DNA of 64,000 nt from Sorex araneus (lineage: Eukaryota; Chordata; Mammalia; Eulipotyphla; Soricidae). Positions 21,597 through 31,895 of the stretch are shown here, piece by piece. The notes under the pieces were generated by a model, which had not been told where the DNA came from, searched no databases, and saw only the letters and a list, made by a program, of their open reading frames with translations. The stretch's first letter is position 1. Each line of letters starts with the position of its first letter. The position numbers and the translations under genes were made by a program. The DNA lies in NCBI RefSeq assembly GCF_027595985.1, contig NC_073302.1:403618503-403682502 (forward strand), in the 5' to 3' direction.

Positions 21597-22235
21597 TATA
21601 TGCTTATATATGCATATATAAATATGCATATATAAGCATATATGTATGCATATATAAGCATATATATATGCTCATATACACAATTCTATTGTATATATAT
21701 ATACAATAGAATTGTGTATATAAGCAGCCACAAGGCGTGATGAAATCATACAATTTGCTGCAACTTGGATAGAACTGGTGGATCTCATGTTAAGTGAAAT
21801 AAGCCAGAAGGATAAGGAAAAATACTCGGTGTTGTCACTAATTTGTATATATGAAATAACATGTCTAGGGACTGGAAGGTATCAAAGATGGGCAAAATAT
21901 TGCCTATAGGTGACAGAAACAAAAATGCCAAGACAGGAGAGAAATAGAAGGGGAAGCAAGAAGAGGAGGTCTGGAAGTAACACAGGGGCAAGTGTCAGAG
22001 GCCTTGGGCTTGTCTGTGGCGCGGAGGTGAGGTATTTCTACACATTTAGGCCACTAGCCCCAACACAACTGAAATATGTCTATCGAGGAGTTAGGTTTAG
22101 GAGGGTCAGAGACCTGGGGTCACTGGTGGAAGAACGGGGTCATGGGGTGGTGTGATTAGAGGTGGGAACACTGCAGGTCTGAAATCCCAAGTCTTTGTAA
22201 ATCATGGTGTCTAAATTTTTTAAATAATTTTACGT
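21370..22235 (+). mobile_element. Older L1, ORF2 C-terminus and 3' UTR
   Basis: Sense-strand L1 landmarks are 'tatccccaaggcacacaaat', 'cattgcaacattatgtagaa', 'ttggaaacaacctgagtgtc' and 'catgttaagtgaaataagcc'. A 3' UTR follows that ends near 'aatcatggtgtctaaatttt'. A TA-rich expansion (21555-21721) interrupts it. Confidence 0.82.
21555..21721. repeat. (TA)n microsatellite grading into palindromic AT-rich DNA
   Basis: Pure (TA)n at about 21555-21592 is followed by interspersed tgcatata units and then a 48-bp perfect palindrome at 21674-21721 with no spacer (centre 21697/21698). Confidence 0.95.
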
Positions 22236-22825
22236 TTTCAAAAAGAACTACCAGATCACCTTCGTGAATATCATCAATAAAATTAATGTGCAGTCAAGAA
22301 GAGGCTATGTCATTCTATCTCCTCTCTTCCATGGTTTCCCTTACTTAGATTTAGGAGTGAGGCGGCCATGCTGAACGGCTGCTTCCAGCGAGCTCAGTTC
22401 TTCTTTGCTTGAATTTCTATAGATCAGGAACTCTTGTGAAACCCTGAAATTGTAAATGACTGAACAAACGCTTTCCCCCTACCCCCACCCCTGTCCTCCA
22501 GGCAGAGGTTCTTCAGCTTTTATCATATCCTAAAAGTGGTAATCCAGGATTTCCAAAATAGTTAAGGATCTCTACTCTAAGCTATCACTAATTCTACATC
22601 TTCCCTGCTGGACTTCTGAACCTCAGATACTCTAAACCCTCAAGTTCTAATTGTCTTCGCTACAGACCCCCAACTACTCCGAGTGATGAGAGAAAGGGGA
22701 AGACAGACAAAGAGCAGCACAGACAACGTTTGCTACAGCAACTTAACATACAATTTTCCTTATGAAAGTGAATTTTCACTGAAGAAAAATTTAAAACATA
22801 GAAAAATGGGTGGAATATATTCCAA
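22236..22825. other. Unique sequence, no gene seen
   Basis: Nothing recognised. Confidence 0.4.
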
Positions 22826-22940
22826 CAGGCTGAGGGTGAGGACATGCTTTGTGTGCAGGAGACCTCCACTGGGATAACTCTCAATGCAGAGCTGAGAGAA
22901 GTTCCTGAGTACTGCCCAGTTCGGTCCCCAAACAGAAAGA
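22826..22940 (+). mobile_element. Old partial SINE related to type A
   Basis: Retains 'gacatgctttgtgtgcagga' and 'gttcctgagtactgcccagt' but no clear head. Confidence 0.45.
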
Positions 22941-23053
22941 GTAGAAAAAGATAGGGAGCAGGAGAAAAACACTTATGTTCTAAGTATATTTATCATTTTA
23001 CTGGCCTTATAATCATTGTTCTTTTCATTTATTTACTTTTAAAAGTATTTTAT

Positions 23054-23221
23054 GGGCTGGAGCGATAGCACAGCAGGTAGGGCGTTTGCCTTGAATGCAG
23101 CCGACCCAGGTTCGATTTCCAGCATCCCATATGGTCCCCTGAGCATTGCCAGAAGTAATTCCTGAGTGTAGAGCCAGGAGTGAGCCCTGTGCATCGCTGG
23201 GTATGACACCAAAAGAAAAAT
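23054..23221 (+). mobile_element. A-type SINE
   Basis: The head 'gggctggagcgatagcacag' and B box 'aggttcgatttcc' are intact. The tail is 'gacaccaaaagaaaaa'. AT-rich flanks make the duplication ambiguous. Confidence 0.92.
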
Positions 23222-23411
23222 ATTATTTTAAAACAAATTATTTTTTAGAACTCAAAAGCATTAATTTATGAATAAATACATACCTAAGAGAAATATTTTC
23301 ATTAATTATTAGTTGAACAATGTCTGTTCACATTGTTTCTGAATTCAAGACACTTTCTAGCATAGGTTGGTATTCAATAAGTATTAGCATGTTTTTATAT
23401 AACTATATACA

Positions 23412-23930
23412 GGATTTTAAAAAATGATTTTTATTTAATTAAAGATCTGTGATTTATAAAGTTGATAGTTGAATTTTAGGCATAGAGTCCCATCACCGGT
23501 ATCAACTTCCTTCCACCAGTATTTTCATACTCTGTTCTTTCCTCCACATCATCCCCAGTCCCTGCTTGTTCACCTTGAAAGACATATCACAAAACTTTAG
23601 TTATATAGCTTAGATATCATGTTTTTAGTGTTGCTGAGTCCAGTTTTTTGGATATATAGCTATACCACTCTCTCATTTCACCAGTATAACTGAAGTCTCG
23701 ACTATTATTTACCCGTTACTCCTGTTTCCTTCTTCCTACCCCTGTGGTTTCGTTCATTCTCTGCCCTTCTCCTCTCTAAACTCTGGGGTCAAAGGTGATA
23801 TAGGCATATCTATATACTTAGACTATAATACATTCCCTCACCCAGTTATTCTATATATCACAGATAAGTAAGATCATCCTGTGTTTATCTTTCTTCTTCT
23901 GGCTTACTTCATGCAATACGATATCTTCCT
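23412..23930 (-). mobile_element. Old L1 3' UTR and ORF2 end, minus strand
   Basis: The complement of an L1 3' UTR ('ggcatagagtcccatcaccg') passes into antisense ORF2 ('gtgtttatctttcttcttct', 'ggcttacttcatgcaatacg'). Confidence 0.65.
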
Positions 23931-24765
23931 ATACTGGTTTGTTTTGTGGTAAGTTGACCCAACTTTGGCCATGGGAATAGCCTTTAATTAAATTATGGAC
24001 TCCTATGACATAACCCAACTGGTGTGGATTATTTTGTTTTATTTTTGAAATTTGCTTTCTGGAACTACAAGATGCTACAGGCTCACTTACATTTTTTCTA
24101 TAAGTCCTAGTATTACCCATTCCTTCCAGGATTTCTGTTGTAGAAAGAATGGCATTAGAGAATGGAATCTGGAGAAAGGCATTGGAAATCTGTAGTGGGT
24201 GACAGGTTTGATTGTTGTTATAAGCATGCCAGGGCTTCTTAACACTTATCTCAGCTGCCAGAGCAAAGAAACATGTATCTGTACACTAAACCAAATGTAT
24301 TCACATATCTATAAACATTTATGTATATAGCCATCTTGTTTATAGGAAGTCAAGTATGAGCTTTTAATGATGTAGCCAACTCTTATCCATTACAAGGATT
24401 TTTCTAGATTTTTCCCCCGTGAATGTACAAGTTTCCACTCCAGCAGGAAGAAATCCTACTCTCACCATCTGCCATTCATTTACTTAATTGTCCAACTCTG
24501 GTAAACATGTTCAGAAATTTCTGATTTGTTAAGCCATAATCCTGTGGGAAACAATTTATAGACTGAGAATACATTGTTTTTGCATGGTTCCTTTCATATG
24601 TTTGCCTTTCCTTTACACTCATTTCCAAAGTTACTTAAGTCAGTACCTTTCTCACGGCTCCTTCAATGTGGTTGTTTAATATATTTGTTAGACTCCATTG
24701 TCACAGTCTGCAATTTTCTGAACATCTTCTAATCTCTAAATAACAATCTTTTAAAGAGAGAAGTC
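23931..24765. other. Unique sequence, no gene seen
   Basis: Nothing recognised. Confidence 0.4.
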
Positions 24766-24955
24766 AGAGGGTGGAGAGATAATACAGAGGCAGAGCACTT
24801 GCCTTGTAAGCAGCCAGTTTGAGCTTGAGCTCCAGCACCCACCCCATCTTTTCACCTCTCTGCCCTCCTCCCATCAGCCTCCAGCCAGCAGGGAGTAATT
24901 TCAAGGACAGAGCCAGGACAAAGCCCTAAGCACAGCCAGATGTGATTTTAAAAAA
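24766..24955 (+). mobile_element. Old A-type SINE with internal C-rich insertion
   Basis: The A-type order is kept ('ggagagataatacagaggca', 'gcacttgccttgtaagcagc', 'acagccagatgtgattttaa') with about 45 bp of pyrimidine-rich sequence at 24842-24885. Confidence 0.75.
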
Positions 24956-25039
24956 ATGTTGCCATAAAAATCCCTTTTTAAACTTTTGATGACTGCTGAT
25001 CTTTTTCTATTGTCTATACTCTTACCTTTTATGGAATAT

Positions 25040-25290
25040 GGCTGGAGTGATAGTACAGCATAGTAGGGCATTTGTTTACGTGCAGCCGACCTGGGTTCGA
25101 TTCCTCTGGCCCTTCTTGGAGAGCCCGGCAAGCTACCCAGAGTATCTCGCCAGCACGGCAGAGCTTGGCAAGCTACCCGTGGCATACTCGATATGACAAA
25201 AACAGTAACAAGAAGTCTCACAATGGAGATGTTACTGGTGCCTCCTCGAGCAAATTGATGAGCAATGAGATGCCAGTGATACAGTGATAT
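25040..25290 (+). mobile_element. B-type SINE
   Basis: The tRNA head, 'gggttcgattcctctggccc', 'gagagcccggcaagctaccc' and 'ggagatgttactggtgcctc' are followed by the tail agtgatacagtgata. That tail is the same octamer-like repeat as at the end of the RTE-like element (60300-60325). Confidence 0.92.
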
Positions 25291-25367
25291 AATAAAAATA
25301 TAATTCTAGGATATTTGGAGTCATACAATCTTTGATATTGGCTTATTCCACTTAGCAATGTGCACTT

Positions 25368-25540
25368 TTTTTTGGCTTTTTGGGTCACACCCAGCGATTC
25401 ACAGGGGTCACTCATGGCTCTTCACTCAGGAATTACTCCTGGCAGTGCTCAGAGGACTATATGGGATGCTAGGAATTGAACCTGGGTCCGCCGTGTGCAA
25501 GGCAAACACCCTATCCGCTAATACGATCACTCTAGCCTTC
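25368..25540 (-). mobile_element. A-type SINE inserted in old L1
   Basis: A 14-bp duplication, agcaatgtgcactt / agcaatgtgaactt, lies at 25354-25367 and 25541-25554. Confidence 0.92.
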
Positions 25541-25834
25541 AGCAATGTGAACTTAAGGGTTCTTCATAGCCTTGTGGTTTGAGAGCTCATTTAATTTTAT
25601 TGCTGAATAATACTTCATTGTATGGATATGTCACAGTTTGTTTATTCATCACCTATTGAGGGATGTATTCATTGCTTTAAGGTTTTAGCAATTTTGAATA
25701 AATCTGATGTAAACATTCATGTGCAAGTTTTGTGTGGACATGCATTTTCAACTCAGTTAAGGAACTGTTTATGGAGCACAGTTTCTGAATCATATGCCTG
25801 GACTATGTTTAGATTTGCAAAAAGCAGTAAAACA

Positions 25835-26248
25835 GGGGCCAGAGAGCTTGTAGGACTTTTGCCTTGCAGGCAGCCAACTTTGGTTCAATTCCCAGTACCA
25901 CATATGGTACTCCTGATTCCAGCAGGTGTGATCCCTGAGTATAGCACTGTACTGCACGGTCATCCCATTGTTCATCGAGTGGGCACCAGTAACGTCTCTA
26001 TTGTGAAACTTGTTACTGTTTTTGGCATATTGAATATGCCATGGATAGCATGCCAGGCTCTGCTGTGCGGACGGGATACTCTCAGTATCTTGCCAGTATC
26101 GGTATCTCGGTATCTTCTCAAGAAACAGAGGAATCGAACTCAGGTTGCCCATGTGCAAGGCAAATGCCCTACCCACTGTGCTATCGTTCCAGTATAAAGA
26201 CAGGAATAAATTCTGAGTACCAACAGATGTAACCTCAAAACCCAAACA
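25835..26248 (+). mobile_element. A-type SINE split by a B-type SINE
   Basis: The 5' half (25835-25943: 'ggggccagagagcttgtagg' to 'ccctgagtata') and the 3' half (about 26191-26248: 'caggaataaattctgagtac', 'gatgtaacctcaaaaccc') are one A copy. The B-type SINE lies between. Confidence 0.82.
25944..26190 (-). mobile_element. B-type SINE nested in an A-type SINE
   Basis: The complement shows the B body and the RTE-like end ('cccattgttcatcgagtggg', 'caccagtaacgtctctattg'). A short agtata repeat at 25938-25943 and 26191-26196 may be its target duplication. A local duplication of 'cggtatct' lies at about 26099-26116. Confidence 0.88.
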
Positions 26249-26300
26249 CCCTCCCCCACTAAAGAAACTATCAACTGCTTTCCAAAGTTAGCATTTTAAG

Positions 26301-26769
26301 ATATTAATGTACTCAGTATCACATCTCCTGAACCTGTTTGCTGCTCCAACCTTCCAAGTGAGATTAATCTACCAGTTGACATCTCTGAGCCCTTTTCAGA
26401 ATAGAGACAAATTCCCATTATTTCTAGCTCGGTCTTGGCAGCCTCTACACCCAACCTCTGCCATATTTAACAAGCCCAATGCTACATCGAAAGCATATGG
26501 CCATATACCCTACTGCGTGAGGGCTCTACTCATCACAATGTTCACTGTTAAACTTTCTGTCCTTGGGTGAAGATGGCCAGGAAAGATGGCATTTCTGATT
26601 GTATTTCTGTCACTCCAGAATGACAGAAATATCAAACATATTTTTCATATGCACATATGTACCATCTGAATATATTTTAGGTCAAGTGTTCATATCATTT
26701 ATTCAGACTTTTACTGGGTTTGCTCTCAGTGAAATGAATATCTCTGAATGCAGCAGCTATGTGTAATCA
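26301..26769. other. Unique sequence, no gene seen
   Basis: Contains a short inverted pair around 26592-26630 (gacagaaat / atttctgtc). Nothing else recognised. Confidence 0.4.
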
Positions 26770-26895
26770 TGGCTGGAGAGATGGTTCAAAGGACTAGAGC
26801 ACATGCTTTAAATGAGGGAGTTGCAAGTTTGATTCTGACACCATGTTGTCCTCTGAGTACCACTAGGAGTGGCTCCCAAACATTGACAAATGTGG
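26770..26895 (+). mobile_element. Old partial A-related SINE
   Basis: 'atggctggagagatggttca' and 'ctctgagtaccactaggagt' keep the A order. The tail is degraded. Confidence 0.6.
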
Positions 26896-27125
26896 CCAAC
26901 TCTTCTCCAAAAGAGTATAATCATAATAGGGATCTACTCTTAATAGTCAAAAATATAAAAAATTTCACTGAATATTATTGACTAGATCTTATGCAATTAT
27001 TGATTATATTATAAAATTTATGTAACTATCCAGGTTTTTAATTCTTTTATTTTGTTAGTTCTTTTGTTCGTTCAAGTTTCTCCCCCCCTCCAATTTTTCT
27101 TTCTTTAGTACAGCTAGAATATAAT

Positions 27126-27355
27126 TGGGCTTGAGCGATAGCACAGTGGTAGGGCATTTGCCTTGCACATGGCCGACCCGGGTTCAATTCTTTTGTCCCT
27201 CTCAGAGAACCTAGCAAACTACCGAGAGTATCCCGCCCGCACGGCAGAGCCTGGCAAGCTACCCACGGTGTATTAACCAGTAACAACAAGTCTCACAATG
27301 GAGACATTACTGGTGCCTCCTCGAGCAAATCGATGAACAACGGGATGACAGTGAC
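27126..27355 (+). mobile_element. B-type SINE with target duplication
   Basis: A perfect 10-bp duplication, agaatataat, at 27116-27125 and 27356-27365 fixes both ends. The copy stops at 'gggatgacagtgac' without poly(A). A 15-bp deletion removes 'cgatacgccaaaaac' near 27273. Confidence 0.94.
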
Positions 27356-27365
27356 AGAATATAAT

Positions 27366-27883
27366 ATATTCTATGTGTATAAAGAAGGTAAAATTGTATG
27401 AATAATTAAAAGTAAAATCAGACCTCCAACTCCAAGATTATCTCCATATTCATTCATTAAAAATAAGAAGATAGAATTAGACCAATCAAAAAAATTCAAA
27501 AGAGGAATTTAAAATTGTATTTAATAAAAAATAATAAGTAAGTTTAACTACAGAGCAATGTAATTCAAAGGAATAGAGAATAAATGTTGGCAGACCAGAA
27601 AGAGTTGTGAGTGGCAATTAATATTCATAACTGCCATCATATAGCTATAAAATACTACTGATTGTTATCGCTAGTATATAAAATGCAATTGATTTCTTCA
27701 GGATTAACACAGCAATGCCATTATAGTCTGAAATCATGTTGTAAAATTATACATCATGCTGGCCTAAAGAAAATGAAAACCAGAAAAAAATTGTTTATAT
27801 ATGTTTGCATTTAACTTACCTCAAATGTTTCCTATCTAAATTATGCATCACAATTGTGCATCACATAGTATTACTGGAACCAG
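27366..27883. other. Unique AT-rich sequence, no gene seen
   Basis: Nothing recognised. Confidence 0.4.
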
Positions 27884-27945
27884 ATCATGAACAGCTTTGT
27901 AACTCTATATCACAGTGATTCAATTTTTAAAAAATAATAAACTAG
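27884..27945 (+). mobile_element. Short L1 3'-terminal fragment
   Basis: 'gctttgtaactctatatcac' followed by 'agtgattcaatttttaaaaa' matches the L1/F2 3' terminus. Confidence 0.6.
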
Positions 27946-28049
27946 CATTGTGGCTGAAGCCACATGTAAGGCAAGTGCCTTACCTTCTATACTCTATCTG
28001 CCTCCCAATTTGTTTTACCCCAAAATTGTTTCTTAAATATTAATTCTAT

Positions 28050-28680
28050 ATTCGGGGAATGTACAAGTTATAAATTGAAGTTATCTTATTCCAATCTTGG
28101 CAGCGAAGCATTGACACATGACTTAGATTCCACTTGTCTTAGGACTCACCCACATAATACGAGGTGTAAGAAGCTCACCCTGAGCAGCAGATTCAGCATG
28201 TGGGCCAGGGAAGGTGAGAGAGGTGCTGCCACAATGAGAATGTATAGAGGAACCCCAGCTGTGGGGGAAATTAAAGGCCCTGAGCCCAGCAGCGGGTTCC
28301 TAAGAATCAACGCATCATTCCTACCAAGGCCACACTTTCCACATGACTGCTCCATGAGCAATGCAGAAACACTCAGCTAGGTCCATTCCTATCCTTGGTC
28401 CCTTGGTCACCAACTCAGTTGGACGGTTTTATTTCAAGAGAATTCTCTCAGAAACTACCTTAGAGTAAAGTCATTTAGTACACCTCTATTTACCTTTCCA
28501 CCCTTTCTCCTTTACTCAAGGGTCAAACTTGGTTGAAAGTCTGATGGCTTATTCCTACCATCCCAGCTTTTTTCTCATTTTACTCTCCCACACGTATTTC
28601 CCCGAATAAAGCCCTTGCTTGTTTAATTATGTTTTGGAGTCTGCCTCAGAAAGAGCCTGGTGTAACACTTGAAGCATTTT
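28050..28680 (+). other. Possible ancient LTR or other mid-GC repeat
   Basis: A less AT-rich block ends with AATAAA ('ccgaataaagcccttgcttg', about 28603-28622), then 'tttggagtctgcctcagaaa', a layout seen near the poly(A)/R-U5 part of mammalian LTRs. I cannot identify a family, the other end or internal genes, so unique sequence is equally possible. Confidence 0.25.
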
Positions 28681-28891
28681 CTTTAGGAAAAAGCAGTGGC
28701 TGCAAGGTTTTGTCTGGCACTGAAGTAGCAATGCTTATAGAGAAATAAAGGTTCTGGTATCAGTGCGGGGTCTGGACATGGTTTCCTTATAGGCACACTT
28801 CTACAGTATTTTTGGAACATCTTTTTCCTAGATTTATCTCAGGCCCCACTCTCTGGCTATTGCTACAATTTCATGAGCTTTTTACTCTCTT

Positions 28892-29626
28892 TCTTTTTTT
28901 CTTTCTATTTCTAGCTGCAATTTTTTTTTCTTTTTGGGTCACATCTGGCGATGCACAGGGATTACTCCTGGCTCTGCACTCAGGAACCACCCATGGCGGT
29001 GCTCAGGGGACCATATGGGATGCTGGGAATTGAACCTGGGTCGGCCAAGTGCAAGGCAAATGCCCTACCCGATGTGCTATCACTCCAGCCTCCTAGCTGC
29101 AATTTTTTTTTAACATTTTGAATTTTATTTTATCATATTGAATCACCATGAGAGAAAAAAAGAAAAAAAATGCAAAGCTTTCAGGTTTAAGTCTCAGTCA
29201 AAAAATGATTGAACCCTCATCCCTTCACCAGTGCACATGTTCCACCACCAAGAACCCCAATATAACCCCCTCCCACCCAGCTCCCACCTAAGTAGCTAAT
29301 GACCTTCATTTTATTCTCTATACTTTGAATACATTCAATATTTCAATAGAGAACTCACTAATATTGTTTGGAATTTTCCCCCAACAATCAGGCCTGCTGA
29401 AAAGGCATAATTTAATAATTTCTTTTCATTGCTGAGAATGAAGATTCTATGAGCTCTGGTTTTGGATTTCTGATGTTTTAGTTCAGTTCACAGTCTAGAT
29501 GCATTTCTGTAAGAAGCTGCTCTGGGTGCCAAAATGGGTTAGAAGACCTCTTGGATCATAGTCTTTACGAGCAGAGGGTCTGTTTCGAGAGCAGCAGCTC
29601 CGGATCTTATCTGGGTGGAGGGCATG
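28892..29626 (-). mobile_element. F2 composite retroposon carrying an A-type SINE in its tail
   Basis: A 15-bp duplication, gctttttactctctt, lies at 28877-28891 and 29627-29641. Read on the minus strand it has a 5' GC-rich start ('gatccggagctgctgctctc'), the F2 middle ('tctagactgtgaactgaact'), then 'aggcctgattgttgggggaa' and an L1-like 3' end. Beyond the usual 'tgattcaata' end there are about 60 extra bases before the duplication, split by the SINE at 28928-29092. They may be a decayed tail or a short 3' transduction. Confidence 0.82.
28928..29092 (-). mobile_element. A-type SINE, young, in the tail of an F2 element
   Basis: Near-consensus with a duplication of about 17 bp starting ctagctgcaa at 28911 and again at 29093. 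Confidence 0.92.
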
Positions 29627-29764
29627 GCTTTTTACTCTCTTAATATAAAGCTTATTTTAATCTTTATCAGTGATAATTCATTGTTTTCTTCACAACTGAA
29701 AATTCTTGATACAGAAAACATGATTAAAGTCACTAGGATACATGTAACAGGGTTCCAGCAGGGG

Positions 29765-29865
29765 TTGTGGAGAGAAAGTGCAGTGGGCAGGTGCTTGCCT
29801 TGCACACAGCCAACACAATCACACAACCAGGAATGATCCCTGAACGCAGAGCCAGGAATAAGCCT
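29765..29865 (+). mobile_element. Partial A-type SINE with internal deletion
   Basis: Head 'tgtggagagaaagtgcagtg' to 'gcacacagcc' is joined to tail 'gaatgatccctgaacgcaga'. The middle (the catcccatatggtcccc part) is missing. Confidence 0.75.
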
Positions 29866-31623
29866 ACCTATTGTTTATCTTGTCTAAAATGTTTCTCTGA
29901 CAAAAATCCAGAATAATTTTAGCCACATATTTATTTTAATCATTTGGGCACCATGTGATTATATGGGCATCATGGACTTAGCTAAATTGACACATAAAAT
30001 TAACTATTATATCATACTGATTTAGAGCTTAAATAAAGCTCTTAATGAGGATGCTAAGAATATACATGATATATTTAAGTATTATTTTTATAGATTCCTA
30101 TTTTTAGTCTTTTTATAAGTAACCCCCAAAAGTGACTGGCTAACCATGAAACTTGAATTCTCTTTCAAATGCTGAATCTTAATGATACAGATTCCCCACT
30201 ATACATATTTTGAAGCTTCTTGTTCTAATAATAATAATAATAATAATCAGTGGTCAGAACAGGAGTCACCCATTTATCATGCTCTCACTTTTTTGCCTCA
30301 GCCAATATGTTTTATTCACAGAGTCCAAGAAGGCATGTTTGGTATTCATGGCACATGCCTAAACAGAAGCTTGTGAAAGATAATGGGTAAACAGTAAGAC
30401 TCCAGAGTTCTGATCCATGGGGTTATCAGGCTATTGATCTTGCTTGTTTATATTTGTCTTGCCAAAGGAAATTCTAAGATATGTCACCTTAATGTGTGTC
30501 ACTAAGAAATAACCACAAAATAATCAGATAGATCATACACTTCAGTGAGAGGCAAACAGATAAAAATGATAGAGATTTTGTGAACATTTTTTCCCCTAGA
30601 CAAATGGAGACTTAACAATAAAAGCATCTTTAAAAAATTTAATTCAGTCAAGGTTACTTTTCATGATGTTAGGGTGAGAGAGGCCTTACAGATAATATTT
30701 TCATAAAATTTCTTTTCCATATATATACTCAAATGCAATATAAAAAGAATCAGTGAAGAATTACTCTATTGAAAGCAACTTTTTAATAATAAAATCCAGA
30801 AAAAGATGAATTAACTTTGTGCATTATGATATAATTATATGACCTTCCTTGAACTGAGAATTTAAAGGACTTTGAGAATGAAACAGAACGATAGTTTCAT
30901 AGTAGCTTTTGTAAGTTTCTCTTTAAACCCAGCTTGAATTTAATGTTGAAGCTAGTTATTAAAGGACTCACCAAAGGAGTTTGGCACTAACAAAAGTAGT
31001 ATACTAAACAGATTGGTTTAATACTAGGCTTCTTATGTCAGAATCTACCAGTGCTTTTCAATCCTGCTTCCCAGTAAGTCTGACCATTCTAGAAAGTAAA
31101 GCAACGTAACAGGAAGGCAGGGGACAGAGAGATATCCAAAAGAACTGTTATCCGAGGATGCTAAAGGTGGGGAGATGGGGCCTTGGTCTAAAGGTGGAGG
31201 GTTTGGCACTCTGGTGCTGGGCCGGTATATTAGCACTGAAAATATTAATTCATAGTGTACTAAGAGTAATATTACTAAACAGAAAGTAAACAAATTAATA
31301 ACAAACCAGATAAAGATGAATAAAATTGTCTCAAAAACAAATAACGAACAAAATAATAAAACTTGATAAACTTACAGAGAAATAAAAGAAGGTAAACTAA
31401 GAGAAAGGCAGTAAAGTCAGAAATCAGCTCTGGAAAAGATCAACAAGATCAAGAGAAAAATGAAAAAAAAATCATAAAATATTACATGGACAAAAAGAAA
31501 TTAATATCGCAGTAGGTAATATTGTAAATAGCAAAACAATAAGAGATTTTTTTGGGAACCTTGATACTTTTTAATGACTTAGATGAAACAACTAAAATGC
31601 TACAAAATATCATTTCAATTCTT
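29866..31623. other. Unique AT-rich sequence with (AAT)n
   Basis: About 1.75 kb without recognisable elements, apart from (AAT)n at about 30226-30246. Confidence 0.4.
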
Positions 31624-31637
31624 AAATAAAAATAATA

Positions 31638-31881
31638 GCACTGTAGCACTGTCATCTGTTGTTCATCAATTTGCTCGAGCAGACACAGTGACATCTCCAT
31701 TGTGAGACTTGCTGTTACTGTTTTTGGCATATGGAATACACCATGGTAGCTTGCCAGGCTCTGCTGATTGGGCGGGATACTCTTGCTAGCTTACTGGGCT
31801 CTCTGAGAGGACAGAGGAATCGAACTTGGGTCGCCCTGTGCAGGGCAAATGCCCTACCTACTGTGCTATCACTCCAGTCCA
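31638..31881 (-). mobile_element. B-type SINE with target duplication
   Basis: A 14-bp duplication, aaataaaaataata, lies at 31624-31637 and 31882-31895. The left end shows the tail repeat gcactgtagcactgt, then 'gttgttcatcaatttgctcg'. Confidence 0.93.
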
Positions 31882-31895
31882 AAATAAAAATAATA

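Larger units (their letters stand above)
25305..26300 (-). mobile_element. Old L1 ORF2 segment, minus strand, broken by three SINE insertions
   Basis: Three L1 pieces are collinear in antisense. They are 25305-25367 ('ggcttattccacttagcaat'), 25541-25834 ('ttgctgaataatacttcatt', 'aacattcatgtgcaagtttt') and about 26260-26300 ('aaactatcaactgctttcca'). Between them sit an A-type SINE, and a second A-type SINE itself split by a B-type SINE. Confidence 0.8.

Noticed and set aside
23054..23120. tRNA gene (A and B boxes present)
   Set aside because: The tRNA-like heads continue into SINE bodies and do not fold into a complete cloverleaf with an acceptor stem. The same applies to all other SINE heads.
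25622..26197. Longest open frame in the window, 191 codons on the plus strand
   Set aside because: It runs through antisense old L1, half an A-type SINE and an antisense B-type SINE. The frame crosses three unrelated elements, so it is chance.
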